Part shown: piece by piece, positions 16,540 to 25,374 of the stretch
Layout of the letters: each line of letters starts with the position of its first letter
Position numbering within the stretch: position 1 is the first letter of the stretch
NCBI RefSeq assembly: GCF_002964575.1
Contig: NZ_POQQ01000041.1
Coordinates: 1 to 64,000 of the forward strand
Source of the DNA: Streptococcus suis
GTDB taxonomy: Bacteria > Bacillota > Bacilli > Lactobacillales > Streptococcaceae
Reading direction: 5' to 3'
DNA: 64,000 bases
The notes under the pieces: model-generated
The model's input: only the letters and a program-made list of their open reading frames with translations
Told to the model about the DNA's origin: nothing
Database searches by the model: none
Made by a program: the position numbers and the translations under genes

Positions 16540-18123
16540 ATGCAACTACGAGATTATCAAGAGGAGGCTCGTGGTGCAGTCCAGCAGGAATGGCAATCAG
16601 GTCGCAAGCGGACCCTATTGGTCCTACCAACAGGATGTGGCAAGACGATTGTCTTTTCCAAAATTATCGAAGACCGTGTGCGAATGGGCGAGCGTGTGCT
16701 CGTCCTTGCTCATAGGTCAGAATTGCTGGAACAAGCCTCTGACAAGCTAATGACTGCTACTGGACTGGGCACAGCCTTGGAAAAAGCAGAAAGTACCTCT
16801 ATCGGCTCATGGTTTCGGGTTGTGGTCGGGTCAGTACAGACTTTGCAACGCGAGAAGCGGTTGAGCCAGTTTCCGCCGAATTACTTTGACACTATTATCA
16901 TTGACGAAGCTCATCATGCTATCTCAGATGGCTATCAGCGTGTCTTACAACACTTTGACGACAGCAATGTTCTTGGTGTTACGGCAACACCTGACAGATC
17001 TGACAAGCGAAACCTAGGGCAGTATTTCGACAGTCTAGCCTATGAATATTCCTTGGTGCAGGCTATCAAGTCTGGCTACCTGTCAAAGATTACTGCTGTA
17101 ACAATTCCCTTGACCTTGGATTTATCAAGTGTGTCTATGCAGTCGGGAGATTTCAAGGCGAGTGACCTTGGTACTGCGCTGGATCCATACCTTGAGCAGA
17201 TAGCCGATGAGATGGTCAAGCAGTGTGCGGACCGTAAGACCGTGGTATTTCTGCCATTGGTAAAGACATCGCAAAAATTTCGTGACATCTTAAATGCTAA
17301 AGGGTTTAAGGCTGCCGAAGTCAATGGAGAGTCCAAAGACCGTGCAGAGGTCTTGGAAGACTTTGACAAGGATAAGTACAATGTCCTTTGTAACTCTATG
17401 CTCTTGACAGAGGGCTGGGATTGCCCGTCAGTTGATTGTGTAGTCGTTCTTAGACCGACTAAGGTACGGGCTCTGTATAGCCAAATGGTGGGCCGTGGTA
17501 CTCGTTTATTTCCAGGGAAAGAAAATCTATTGCTATTGGACTTCCTGTGGCACACAGAACGCCATGAGCTTTGCCGACCTGCTCATCTTATCGCAGGCAC
17601 AGAAGAAGTAGCCAAGAAGATGGTTGAGAACATGGAAGAAGAAGCTGGTGCACTCTTTGACATTGAAGAGTTAGAAGTCAAATCAGCAGAAGATGTAGTA
17701 GCTCAACGTGAAGAAGCACTAGCTAAACAACTGGAAGAAATGCGGAAACGCAAGCGTAAGCTAGTGGATCCGTTGCAATTTGAAATGTCCATCCATGCGG
17801 AAGATTTGGTGGACTATGTGCCGGAATTTGGAATAGATATGACACCTCCAACCGAAAAACAATTACAAGCATTGGAGAAGTTCGGTATCTTCACAGACGA
17901 AATTGGCAACTTTGGTAAAGCAAGCAAGTTGTTGGATAGACTTAACAAACGAAGAGATGCTGGTCTTACCACACCGAAGCAGATTAGATTTCTGGAGCAA
18001 CGTGGCTTTAAGAGTGTCGGTATGTGGTCGTTTGAAGCGGCTAGTAATATGATAGACCGTATCTCTGCCAATGGTTGGAGAATGCCAAATGGCATCGTGC
18101 CAGAAGAATATCAACCAGGATAG
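16540..18123 (+). CDS. DEAD/DEAH-box helicase
   Basis: A 527-residue superfamily 2 helicase. Q-like LRDYQEEA, motif I LPTGCGKT (about 31-38), motif II DEAH in IIIDEAHHAIS (about 118-128), motif III VTATP, motif V LTEGWD and motif VI QMVGRGTR (about 312-320). The C-terminal 130 residues are family-specific, with repeated QLQALEKFGIF and QIRFLEQRGFKS segments. It should unwind DNA in phage replication, next to the RepA-like primase/helicase. Confidence 0.9.
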   Translation: MQLRDYQEEARGAVQQEWQSGRKRTLLVLPTGCGKTIVFSKIIEDRVRMGERVLVLAHRSELLEQASDKLMTATGLGTALEKAESTSIGSWFRVVVGSVQTLQREKRLSQFPPNYFDTIIIDEAHHAISDGYQRVLQHFDDSNVLGVTATPDRSDKRNLGQYFDSLAYEYSLVQAIKSGYLSKITAVTIPLTLDLSSVSMQSGDFKASDLGTALDPYLEQIADEMVKQCADRKTVVFLPLVKTSQKFRDILNAKGFKAAEVNGESKDRAEVLEDFDKDKYNVLCNSMLLTEGWDCPSVDCVVVLRPTKVRALYSQMVGRGTRLFPGKENLLLLDFLWHTERHELCRPAHLIAGTEEVAKKMVENMEEEAGALFDIEELEVKSAEDVVAQREEALAKQLEEMRKRKRKLVDPLQFEMSIHAEDLVDYVPEFGIDMTPPTEKQLQALEKFGIFTDEIGNFGKASKLLDRLNKRRDAGLTTPKQIRFLEQRGFKSVGMWSFEAASNMIDRISANGWRMPNGIVPEEYQPG

Positions 18124-18131
18124 GAGAGTAA

Positions 18132-20399
18132 ATGACAGAAAGAGAATTTGACCTCATCCCATTGCTTGATTACATTAACCCAGCCGCTCTGTCATATCAG
18201 GACTGGGTTAATGTAGGGATGGCTCTTAAACAAGAGGGCTATACTGCGATGGATTGGGATGTATGGTCACAGAAGGACCCTATTAGATACAAGCGTGGGG
18301 AGTGTTTTAAGAAGTGGGATACATTCCAAGGTGGTAGTCTTGGTGCAGTAACTGGGGCAACTATCACTCAAATGGCTAAAGACAATGGCTGGGTGTCTGA
18401 ATTTAAAATGACCGATGATACCCATGAATTAGGCTGGAATGACACTATTGACCGTGATTATAAGATTGTCGACAAGAACTGGGTGGAATCGAAAGAGATT
18501 CGTGAGCCTCTCAACTGGGCACCAGTTCAGGAATTGATTACTTACTTGGAAACAATCTTCAATAGCACGGATAACGTTGGCTATGTCACACAGACCTATC
18601 AGATAGATACTGATAATGGGCCGATATACAAACCTACACAAGGTGCGTTCGATAGGACGGCTGGTGAATTGATCCAGCTCTTGCAGAGTTGTAACGGTGA
18701 TATTGGAGCGGTCTTTGGTGACTATAAGGAAGAAGCAGGGGCATGGATTCGTTTCAACCCATTGGATGGGAAAGGTGTTAAGAATGACAACGTGACTGAC
18801 TTTAGATATGCCCTGGTCGAATCCGACAGCATGGAGCTGGGTAAGCAGTACGCTCTGTTTAAAGAGCTGGAATTGCCGATTGCTGCCTTGGTCCACAGCG
18901 GGAAGAAATCCCTGCACGCTATCGTCAAGGTAGATGCTAGAGATTACCAAGAATACCGGAAGCGTGTGGACTACATCTATCAAATCTGTAAGAAGAACGG
19001 ACTGGACATTGATACCCAAAACCGTAACCCCAGTCGATTATCTCGGATGCCTGGTATCATGCGAAACGGCAAGAAGCAGTTTTTGATTGATACTAACATC
19101 GGTAAGACCAACTACGAAGAATGGTACCAATGGATCGAGGATCTAAACGATGACCTGCCAGATCCAGAAGGACTTGCAGACTCTTGGGAGAATATGCCAG
19201 AGTTAGCACCAGAACTCATCAAAGGCGTGCTCAGACAGGGGCACAAGTTACTCATGGCAGGTCCGTCTAAGGCCGGGAAGTCGTTTGCCTTGATTGAGCT
19301 CTCAATTGCTATTGCAGAAGGTATCAAGTGGCTGGGCTGGGAATGTACCAAAGGCAAGGTTCTCTATGTCAATCTGGAGCTGGACAGACCATCGGCATTA
19401 CATCGTTTTAAGGATGTCTATACAGCTATGGGTGTGCCAGCTAATAATATCCAAAACATTGACATCTGGAACTTACGTGGTAAGACCGTTCCAATGGACA
19501 AACTAGCACCGAAGCTCATCCGTAGAGCCTTGAAAAAGGACTATATAGCTGTCATCATCGACCCGATTTACAAGGTCTTGACGGGCGACGAAAACAGTGC
19601 AGACCAGATGGCACACTTTACCAATCAATTTGACAAGGTAGCGACCGAGCTTGGTTGTAGCGTGATTTACTGCCACCACCACTCAAAAGGTAGCCAAGGC
19701 GGCAAGAAGTCCATGGACCGTGCAAGTGGCTCAGGAGTATTTGCCCGTGATCCAGATGCCTTGATTGACTTAGTGGAGCTAGAACTGACAGATGACTTGA
19801 TTAAGATGAGGTCTGACAAGGCTAGCTGCAGTATTTACCAAAGAGCTTTGCAGGAGCGAGCTTTGGACTACTACCAACAGTATGTCAGCTTGGACGACTT
19901 AGAAAGTAGAGCGCAAATGCGGGATCACTTTGAAAAAGCTATCAAGGATGTATTGGTCCGCAAGGTCTATACAGACGAGATTGCCAAGGTGGTGCATGCT
20001 GTTGAAATTTCTACTGCTTGGCGTGTGGAAGGTACGCTGCGGGAGTTTGCCAAGTTTAAGCCAGTCAATATGTGGTTCAGCTATCCAGTGCATTACGTAG
20101 ATATATCGGGCGTGCTGGCTGATATTCAATTGGATGATACTAATTCAAAAGGCTCTCCCTGGAAGAAGAATTTCGAAAAGAAAGAAACTAAAGAGGATAA
20201 AGCCAAAAAAGTCGAAACTGCAATTAGTGTCTTAAATGATGGAATTGAGCCTGTTACTCTCGAGGGTTTGGTGGATTATTTCTCTACCGAAGAGAAGCCA
20301 GTGAGCGAAAAAACGGTCCGCAGATGGATAAAAAACAATGGGAAATTTGACATTGTAAATAAGGAAATCGTACCAAAAAACTCAAATATTGATGAATAG
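18132..20399 (+). CDS. RepA-like helicase with PriCT-2 primase C-terminal domain
   Basis: A 755-residue replication protein. Residues about 10-80 (YQDWVNVGMALKQEGY, RGECFKKWDTF) match the PriCT_2 domain. A middle part carries SLHAIVKVDA and RLSRMPGIMRNGKKQF, as in primase-polymerase-like proteins. Residues about 360-570 are a RecA/AAA_25 domain with Walker A GPSKAGKSFALIEL and Walker B AVIIDPIYKVLTG. The C-terminus has an HTH (KPVSEKTVRRWIK). An origin-like repeat array starts at its stop codon. Confidence 0.85.
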   Translation: MTEREFDLIPLLDYINPAALSYQDWVNVGMALKQEGYTAMDWDVWSQKDPIRYKRGECFKKWDTFQGGSLGAVTGATITQMAKDNGWVSEFKMTDDTHELGWNDTIDRDYKIVDKNWVESKEIREPLNWAPVQELITYLETIFNSTDNVGYVTQTYQIDTDNGPIYKPTQGAFDRTAGELIQLLQSCNGDIGAVFGDYKEEAGAWIRFNPLDGKGVKNDNVTDFRYALVESDSMELGKQYALFKELELPIAALVHSGKKSLHAIVKVDARDYQEYRKRVDYIYQICKKNGLDIDTQNRNPSRLSRMPGIMRNGKKQFLIDTNIGKTNYEEWYQWIEDLNDDLPDPEGLADSWENMPELAPELIKGVLRQGHKLLMAGPSKAGKSFALIELSIAIAEGIKWLGWECTKGKVLYVNLELDRPSALHRFKDVYTAMGVPANNIQNIDIWNLRGKTVPMDKLAPKLIRRALKKDYIAVIIDPIYKVLTGDENSADQMAHFTNQFDKVATELGCSVIYCHHHSKGSQGGKKSMDRASGSGVFARDPDALIDLVELELTDDLIKMRSDKASCSIYQRALQERALDYYQQYVSLDDLESRAQMRDHFEKAIKDVLVRKVYTDEIAKVVHAVEISTAWRVEGTLREFAKFKPVNMWFSYPVHYVDISGVLADIQLDDTNSKGSPWKKNFEKKETKEDKAKKVETAISVLNDGIEPVTLEGLVDYFSTEEKPVSEKTVRRWIKNNGKFDIVNKEIVPKNSNIDE

Positions 20400-20600
20400 G
20401 GACAGGGACATATCGAAGGACATTATTCGATATGTCCCTAGGGACACATGGACATTTTTCGATATGACCTTGTGTCCCTGAAGAGTTAAAAACGAGGGAC
20501 ATTTCGATTAATTATTCGATATGTCCGAGGGACAAACCGAGGGACAGAATATCTAACTATTCCATAGTGTAGATATTTGGGAAATGTCCCTAGAGGTCCA
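20399..20600. repeat. Iteron/inverted-repeat array, likely prophage replication origin
   Basis: About a dozen GGGACA/TGTCCC (or GGACA/TGTCC) hexamers lie in under 200 bases. Three are paired into hairpins. GGGACATATCGA (20405-20416) pairs with TCGATATGTCCC (20427-20438), 12 of 12. GGGACACA (20441-20448) pairs with TGTGTCCC (20471-20478). GGGACATTTCGA (20496-20507) pairs with TCGATATGTCC (20516-20526), 10 of 11. Singles lie at 20529, 20541 and 20585. The array is non-coding and directly follows the RepA-like gene. The stretch 20601-20716 holds a GGGGGC/GCCCCC hairpin and a CCCTGTAACCCTGT direct repeat. Confidence 0.65.
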
Positions 20601-20716
20601 GAAGAACAGGTACAGGAACAAGGGGGCTATGCATCCGCCCCTTGTAACCCTGTAACCCTGTCCTTCACTCTGGACTTAAGGCGAAAAAATAAAAAATATG
20701 GAAAGGTAAAATAAAT

Positions 20717-20971
20717 ATGTCTAGGACACTGGGAGCTAAAAATAAAAATCATAAACGACGCTCAAAAAAATTGTTAATAGCAAAAAATATGCCGCCACTA
20801 TATCACACATTACCTGGACAAGATTTTGCTCGCGAAAAATCTCAAGTACTAAAATGGTTAGCAGATGCTCCAGAAATTCAAGATTGGGTAATGGAACAAT
20901 TAAAATCAGCAGGCTATATCGTCTACGATCCTGACACTGGTCGATGGTGTGGGGTGGACTATGGTGCTTGA
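20717..20971 (+). CDS. Small basic phage protein (84 aa)
   Basis: A strongly basic N-terminus (MSRTLGAKNKNHKRRSKKLL) and a C-terminal half with VLKWLADAPEIQDWVMEQL and YDPDTGRWCG. Family unknown. It overlaps rusA and is the first gene after the origin-like array. Confidence 0.55.
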   Translation: MSRTLGAKNKNHKRRSKKLLIAKNMPPLYHTLPGQDFAREKSQVLKWLADAPEIQDWVMEQLKSAGYIVYDPDTGRWCGVDYGA

Positions 20972-21371
20972 ATTTTTCCTGCCGATGAAAAAAATACCGA
21001 CTGTGACACATCAGCAAAAACAGGTCCGAGTGATCAACGGGAAGCCACAATTTTATGAGCCAGAAAAATTAGCAGATGCCAGGGCAAAATATGAGGCATT
21101 ATTGGCAAGGCACGTTCCTCCAGATAAGCTGCAGGGTCCAATTCGTCTGACAGTCAAATGGTTATTTCCTCGGACAAAGAAAACGAAGCATGGCCAGTAC
21201 AAGACGACTAAGCCTGATACAGATAATCTGCAAAAGTTGTTAAAGGACTGTATGTCTGCAGTTGGATTTTGGGAAGATGATGCCCAAGTGGCCAGCGAGA
21301 TTGTCGAAAAGTTTTGGTCTGATCAAGTCGGTATTTATATCAAAGTAGAGGTGCTGGATGAATTACATTGA
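20961..21371 (+). CDS. rusA: RusA-family Holliday junction resolvase
   Basis: A protein of about 136 residues starting MVLEFFLPMKKIPT. The RusA core has WLFPRTKK followed by TTKPDTDNLQKLLKDCM with the catalytic acidic residues (DxDN) and ends VASEIVEKFW. It cuts branched recombination/replication intermediates before packaging. An upstream in-frame GTG at 20949 is less likely. It overlaps both neighbours. Confidence 0.9.
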   Translation: MVLEFFLPMKKIPTVTHQQKQVRVINGKPQFYEPEKLADARAKYEALLARHVPPDKLQGPIRLTVKWLFPRTKKTKHGQYKTTKPDTDNLQKLLKDCMSAVGFWEDDAQVASEIVEKFWSDQVGIYIKVEVLDELH

Positions 21372-21576
21372 ATTTTTTGAAAAAGAAGTACCTGCATGGA
21401 TGCGAGCCAGTAACCAGAAGATGCAAGAAGTTGGATTTAATACACAGGCATACTGGAACTGGGTTGTGGTATCTATGGCGGAAATCAGCAAGAAGTACAA
21501 CAATGACAGACTGGTCATGAATCAGTTTGAAATGATTTTCGAGTGGCTAGAGGAGAAAGCAAATGGAACAATTTAA
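21358..21576 (+). CDS. Small phage protein (72 aa)
   Basis: MNYIEFFEKEVPAWMRAS, then NTQAYWNWVVVSMAEISKKY; helical, no known domain. It overlaps rusA by 14 bases and the DUF3310 gene by 14 bases, so it is embedded in the early operon. Confidence 0.6.
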   Translation: MNYIEFFEKEVPAWMRASNQKMQEVGFNTQAYWNWVVVSMAEISKKYNNDRLVMNQFEMIFEWLEEKANGTI

Positions 21577-21793
21577 CAATGTGACCAAACCAAAACACTA
21601 CCAAGGTAAGTATGGTATGGAAGCTTTGGATGTTGTCAAGAATTTTATCGGCAATCTTGCAGGTGAGCGCGCCTACTATTGGGGGAATGTCATCAAGTAC
21701 CTGTTACGGTTCCAACAAAAAAATGGTGTCGAGGATTTGAAGAAAGCTAGACAACATTTGGATTGGTTGATTGAGGAGATGGAGGAAGTATGA
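21563..21793 (+). CDS. DUF3310 protein (SaV-like)
   Basis: A 76-residue protein with the DUF3310 core: KPKHYQGKYGMEALDVVKNF, YWGNVIKYLLRF and DLKKARQHLDWLIE. It is common in siphophage early regions and is thought to be a nucleotide kinase-like helper; role unproven. It overlaps the next gene in ATGA. Confidence 0.85.
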   Translation: MEQFNNVTKPKHYQGKYGMEALDVVKNFIGNLAGERAYYWGNVIKYLLRFQQKNGVEDLKKARQHLDWLIEEMEEV

Positions 21794-22092
21794 AGAAGTA
21801 TCTTTCAGCGATTGCTAACTTTTATATTTGGTTTTCAATCTTGGCGACACCTCTAATAGTCGTGTACAAGTTTGATGAGTTGAGTCAGAAATTAAAACAA
21901 CCAGTCATCATCTACCAAGTCGATAACACTGGCGCAGAGATGATTGGTAAGGTCACAGACAAGGGCATTATCGACGGTCACTACTATGTCGAAGTTGGTA
22001 CGTATGGAAAGTTCTTGGTGACCAGAGAACAGTACAACGAGATTGAAATCGGGCAGGATATGCCTGAGTATTTGAAAGGACGGAAGAAGTAG
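21790..22092 (+). CDS. DUF1372 protein, membrane-anchored
   Basis: A 100-residue protein with one N-terminal membrane helix (about 6-25, IANFYIWFSILATPLIVVY), then the DUF1372 core VIIYQVDNTGAEMIGKVTDK and KFLVTREQYNEIEIG. It is known from streptococcal phages; function unknown. Confidence 0.8.
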   Translation: MKKYLSAIANFYIWFSILATPLIVVYKFDELSQKLKQPVIIYQVDNTGAEMIGKVTDKGIIDGHYYVEVGTYGKFLVTREQYNEIEIGQDMPEYLKGRKK

Positions 22093-22299
22093 ATGACAGT
22101 CGATGAGATTATAACAACCTGTCACAAAATCAATGCTAAGCCCAATATCCATCTAGGAGAGGCGCAGGATGTGTACGAGTCCAAGGATGGACAGATGCGG
22201 TATTACGTTAACAGGAAGAATGGTGTGGCTTATTTGTACGCTACGCAGAAAAGAGGTGAGTTTTTATCGGTGGTAAAACATGGACAGAAGACGAACTAG
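22093..22299 (+). CDS. Small phage protein (68 aa)
   Basis: It starts directly at the previous stop. MTVDEIITTCHKINAKPNIH and YYVNRKNGVAYLYATQKRGE suggest a small soluble domain; not recognised. Confidence 0.55.
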   Translation: MTVDEIITTCHKINAKPNIHLGEAQDVYESKDGQMRYYVNRKNGVAYLYATQKRGEFLSVVKHGQKTN

Positions 22300-22358
22300 A
22301 TTTTCTACGGCTGGCTGCAGAGGACAAAGAGAGCAGCCTTCAAGACGTCGCTGAGTTT

Positions 22359-22823
22359 TTGGGGAGGACTCCTACTGCTGTAAAAATTAAGGTTTACAGA
22401 TTGATGAGAGGCACAAATAAAGGCGGTTTGTTTTGGCGACGCTGGTCAGCTGAAGAAAAAGAAAAACTACGACAACTATATCCGATAGTACCAATGGAAT
22501 CTTTGTGTGAAATATTTAAGCGAAATAAGATAGCTATTATAGGTCAAGCGAGCAGACTAGGAGTGCATAAACACAACTGTATTTTCCGTAACGAAGCAGA
22601 AATCAGAAAATTAGCCAATCAAGGTTTGACTTATCGTGAGATAGCTGAAAGGACGGGGGATACTACCAAGAATTTGAGGGAGTACACCTACCGTTATGGT
22701 ATCAAAGTTCGGCATGAACCACGTAGCAAGAATCACCCTTGGATTAAAGATAGGGAAATAATGGACGCACGGAATAAGCGTTGGAGAAAGGAACATTTGG
22801 AGGAAACAGATGAAAGGAATTAA
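22359..22823 (+). CDS. HTH/SANT-like phage DNA-binding protein (start uncertain)
   Basis: The C-terminal 154 residues from TTG 22359 include WSAEEKEKLRQLYPIVPMES (SANT/Myb-like) and LANQGLTYREIAERTGD (HTH). Coding sense extends in the same frame upstream to about 22263, giving TWTEDELDFLRL and DVAEFLGRTPTAVKIK, a first SANT/HTH repeat. No ATG, GTG or TTG precedes that part in frame after the stop at 22257-22259. Either a rare start codon is used or a small indel separates it from an ATG at 22279 in another frame. It is probably a tandem HTH regulator. Confidence 0.55.
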   Translation: MGRTPTAVKIKVYRLMRGTNKGGLFWRRWSAEEKEKLRQLYPIVPMESLCEIFKRNKIAIIGQASRLGVHKHNCIFRNEAEIRKLANQGLTYREIAERTGDTTKNLREYTYRYGIKVRHEPRSKNHPWIKDREIMDARNKRWRKEHLEETDERN

Positions 22824-23142
22824 AGTAATTGATGTTGGTAGCAACCCAGAAGAAACACAATTCGGAACGTGTGAGCTTTGTTTTAGTTATGGTGTGGCAA
22901 GCAATCCGTACATGGTTTTGGAATTTCCAGATGGAACTCAGGTTACACATGACACATATTATTGGGATTGGGGAGATTATTGGGAGTACGACGTAGATAA
23001 TGTTGTTGATTTCTCTGCATGGTTGAGCGAGCGGGATTTGACAGATGAAGAAGTTGAATATTTAAAAGGTGACGGCACGCATGTGTTGCTTGAATTGATA
23101 AATGAGTATAACTACCGAGAAAGTGAGGAAACAGATGAATAA
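22810..23142 (+). CDS. Phage protein of unknown function (110 aa)
   Basis: MKGIKVIDVGSNPEETQFGT, then CELCFSYGVASNP with a CxxC and a very acidic aromatic stretch (YYWDWGDYWEYDVDNVVDF). The family is unassigned but recurs in streptococcal phages as far as I recall. It overlaps the neighbour on each side. Confidence 0.6.
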   Translation: MKGIKVIDVGSNPEETQFGTCELCFSYGVASNPYMVLEFPDGTQVTHDTYYWDWGDYWEYDVDNVVDFSAWLSERDLTDEEVEYLKGDGTHVLLELINEYNYRESEETDE

Positions 23143-23641
23143 GCAGGAACTTGAAAAACAAGCAGAAGCATTATATACAGATGTCAGAAGTTTTTTAGAT
23201 AACACTTTTGAACTAATTGACCAAATCCACGAACCGCAGAAGGTTGTGGTGCCGAAGTTCGTGGCGGAGTGGTATGATCATGCGAAACAACAAAATTTTA
23301 CGTTAAGTAGCGCACTGGAACATTGGTCAATGTCGGAAGAACTTGAAAAATGGTTTCAATATTCGTACAATCAAGAAACTTTCGCCCGTGCCTGGCTGGA
23401 CAGCTACGAGGTCGAGATGGAAAAGCTGTATACGGTTGAGATACCGAATCCGAACAATAGATTTAGCGTGGTATTCTTGACTAAAGAAAAAGGGAGAGTT
23501 CACATTGGAACAGGTGCTTTCTCTGGCAACACACCAGACGACAAATGGAAAAAAGACCCAAATACCCACCTCACCGAATCCGAAATCAAACAGGATTTTG
23601 AGTGGGCGTGGGAGTGGGCTGAGCCTGTGGAGGTGGAGTGA
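23135..23641 (+). CDS. DUF1642 protein
   Basis: A 168-residue protein with the DUF1642 pattern: KVVVPKFVAEWYDHAKQQNF, ARAWLDSYEVE and LTESEIKQDFEWAWEWAEPV at the end. It is common in early regions of Streptococcus phages; role unknown. The ATG at 23135 lies within the previous gene's end; the longer frame from 23102 lacks a ribosome site. Confidence 0.85.
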   Translation: MNKQELEKQAEALYTDVRSFLDNTFELIDQIHEPQKVVVPKFVAEWYDHAKQQNFTLSSALEHWSMSEELEKWFQYSYNQETFARAWLDSYEVEMEKLYTVEIPNPNNRFSVVFLTKEKGRVHIGTGAFSGNTPDDKWKKDPNTHLTESEIKQDFEWAWEWAEPVEVE

Positions 23642-23781
23642 TGAGGTCGGAAAAACGTAGTTTAGCTATTAACGAAATAAAAGAAGCGCTTGAAGGTAAG
23701 TTGGTGAAGAAGATTTGCAACGGTAGAATTTGGGTAGTGAGAGATGTTAAGAAGGAGGCAGAAAATGATACCGAAGTTTAG
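23641..23781 (+). CDS. Small phage ORF (46 aa)
   Basis: It starts in an ATGA overlap with the DUF1642 stop: MRSEKRSLAINEIKEALEGK, then ICNGRIWVVRDVKKEA. It is short and basic, with good coding layout, and ends 17 bases inside the YopX gene. No family assigned. Confidence 0.45.
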   Translation: MRSEKRSLAINEIKEALEGKLVKKICNGRIWVVRDVKKEAENDTEV

Positions 23782-24121
23782 AGCATACAACCCAGCAACG
23801 AATGATTGGTATAAACCAGAGGAAGTTTTCGTTAGTGATGGAAATATTTATCTTGATGATGATGATTTTGATGAGTTGACACAAAACAACGACGTTACCC
23901 TCATGCAATCCACTGGGCTGTTCGATGTCAACGGCCAGGAGATTTTTGAAGGAGATGTGGTTAGAATGCACTCTGGAGAATTGTTACCTGTAAGATTGCA
24001 CCATGGAATGTTTGGACCTGTTTGTTATTATGTCAGCAGCGTTTTTGAGAAGGTAGGGAATATTTTTGAAAATCCTGAATTGACAGAACATCCAGACTTT
24101 AGGGAGGCAACCAATGACTAA
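23765..24121 (+). CDS. YopX-family protein
   Basis: A 118-residue protein: MIPKFRAYNPATNDWYKPEE, LMQSTGLFDVNGQEIFEGDV and a C-terminal EVIGNIFENPEL-like segment (EKVGNIFENPEL). The pattern of 'TGL-D-NG-EI-EGDV' is diagnostic for YopX. It is behind AAGGAGG. Its role in phage biology is unknown. Confidence 0.88.
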   Translation: MIPKFRAYNPATNDWYKPEEVFVSDGNIYLDDDDFDELTQNNDVTLMQSTGLFDVNGQEIFEGDVVRMHSGELLPVRLHHGMFGPVCYYVSSVFEKVGNIFENPELTEHPDFREATND

Positions 24122-24338
24122 CCAAAAACTAGGCATCCTGCTGGTTGATGTGCCAGAGCCGAGATTGTTTGAGTATTATCCGCTTGTATTGGATAGACAT
24201 TATAACGGAGGGACTTTCTTTCTAGATGGTTACGATGAAAAGAACTTTATGAAGGCAGTTGCCTACAAATGCACCAAAGAAGAAGCAGTAAAACACCCAC
24301 AATTTAAGTGGGTAGCGTTGGAGGAATTATATGATTAA
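24114..24338 (+). CDS. Small phage protein (74 aa)
   Basis: MTNQKLGILLVDVPEPRLFE, then FFLDGYDEKNFMKAVAYKCT and WVALEEL. Not recognised. It overlaps YopX by 8 and the HTH gene by 8 bases, so it is part of the same operon. Confidence 0.55.
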   Translation: MTNQKLGILLVDVPEPRLFEYYPLVLDRHYNGGTFFLDGYDEKNFMKAVAYKCTKEEAVKHPQFKWVALEELYD

Positions 24339-24861
24339 ACGGCATCGTTTTAACAAACATGCACCTAAACCCGAGCCAGAACCGTATGTAGAAGGCACGT
24401 TGAAAGACCTGCGGTTGAAGCTTGGCATGACGCAGAAAGAGCTTGCGGAACTATTGGAAGTCCCTAAAACAACTATATGTCATTGGGAACGCAAACATAC
24501 CAATCCACCTGATGTTATACATAAATTGCAGAAGATGCACGAAGATACTAAAGACCATATCAAAGACGATGGCATCGATATCATTAGGAAAGTAGGCTAT
24601 ATCAGACTTCGACTAGGGATATCGTATGACAGGCTAGCGCAATTGATAGGAGCTGGTCATGGCACGACTGTTAAAGGTTGGTTGGACGGTGCGACACCAC
24701 AGATGAGATACTTAGCGGAAATCAACCGCATGTACTACGAATTAAAGAGTCAACATAAACCGAAGTCCCGAAAACATCGACCGACTTTCTGTCAGCTAAA
24801 TCCACTGGACAGAACTTCATGGAAAGCGGAAATTGAAAGCCCGGTCATTGCGTGGCGATGA
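24331..24861 (+). CDS. XRE-family regulator with two HTH segments
   Basis: A 176-residue protein. Residues about 22-60 form a canonical HTH_XRE (LRLKLGMTQKELAELLEVPK, then TTICHWER). A second HTH-like stretch (IRLRLGISYDRLAQLIGAGH, GTTVKGWLDG) lies about 87-120. The tail is basic. It sits near the early/late boundary and could regulate late genes together with ArpU. Confidence 0.75.
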   Translation: MIKRHRFNKHAPKPEPEPYVEGTLKDLRLKLGMTQKELAELLEVPKTTICHWERKHTNPPDVIHKLQKMHEDTKDHIKDDGIDIIRKVGYIRLRLGISYDRLAQLIGAGHGTTVKGWLDGATPQMRYLAEINRMYYELKSQHKPKSRKHRPTFCQLNPLDRTSWKAEIESPVIAWR

Positions 24862-25129
24862 CTTAAGGCCTCCCGATTGTCGCAGGTCGGTTGGTCATTC
24901 TGCCAAAATAAAAAAAGAAGGAGGAACTCCTTTGCGAAATAAATATACACATTATGGACCAATGGCAGTACGGTCAGCCACAGAAATATAAAACTTTACA
25001 GTCGTTGTCCCTTGTGGATTGTGGTAAAACAAGGGAAATATTGCAAATAAAGAAAGAACTTACCTAGATATTCACCGTCTGGCGCTCTATTGTGGTGTGG
25101 GTGTCAGACAATATTTTGGAGGGCAAGCA
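24862..25129 (+). other. Non-coding stretch before the ArpU region
   Basis: A possible 19-codon ORF starts with TTG near 24931 behind AAGGAGG (RNKYTHYGPMAVRSATEI); support is weak. A CCCTTGT/ACAAGGG hairpin lies near 25007-25035. No other gene is seen. Confidence 0.4.
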
Positions 25130-25303
25130 TTGATTGAAAAAGAATTAAGAAAAGATCGTGATTTTTGGATTGCAGTGGCATTAGAACGCAAAGAAGAAAT
25201 TGATTATTGGCAAACAATGGCTAAAAAATACGAGCAAGAAATTCAATTGTTGAAGAATCAGTCAGCGGTTAGGCAAGAAAAAAGTATCATTTCATGGAAG
25301 TAA
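25130..25303 (+). CDS. Small coiled-coil phage protein (57 aa)
   Basis: It starts at TTG behind GGAGGGCAAGCA. The sequence IEKELRKDRDFWIAVALERK, EEIDYWQTMAKKYEQEIQLL is one long charged helix. A GTG at 25097 in the same frame would overlap the ribosome site and is less likely. Function unknown. Confidence 0.5.
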   Translation: MIEKELRKDRDFWIAVALERKEEIDYWQTMAKKYEQEIQLLKNQSAVRQEKSIISWK

Positions 25304-25374
25304 AAAAAGCCAGCACACTTGTACTGACTGTGAGTAAAAACCTAAAACTATTATATCACAAAAGGAGTACGGCA

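Noticed and set aside
20399-20600. GGGACA array considered as CRISPR
   Set aside because: Units are 6-12 bp, mostly inverted and irregularly spaced; no equal spacers and no cas genes.
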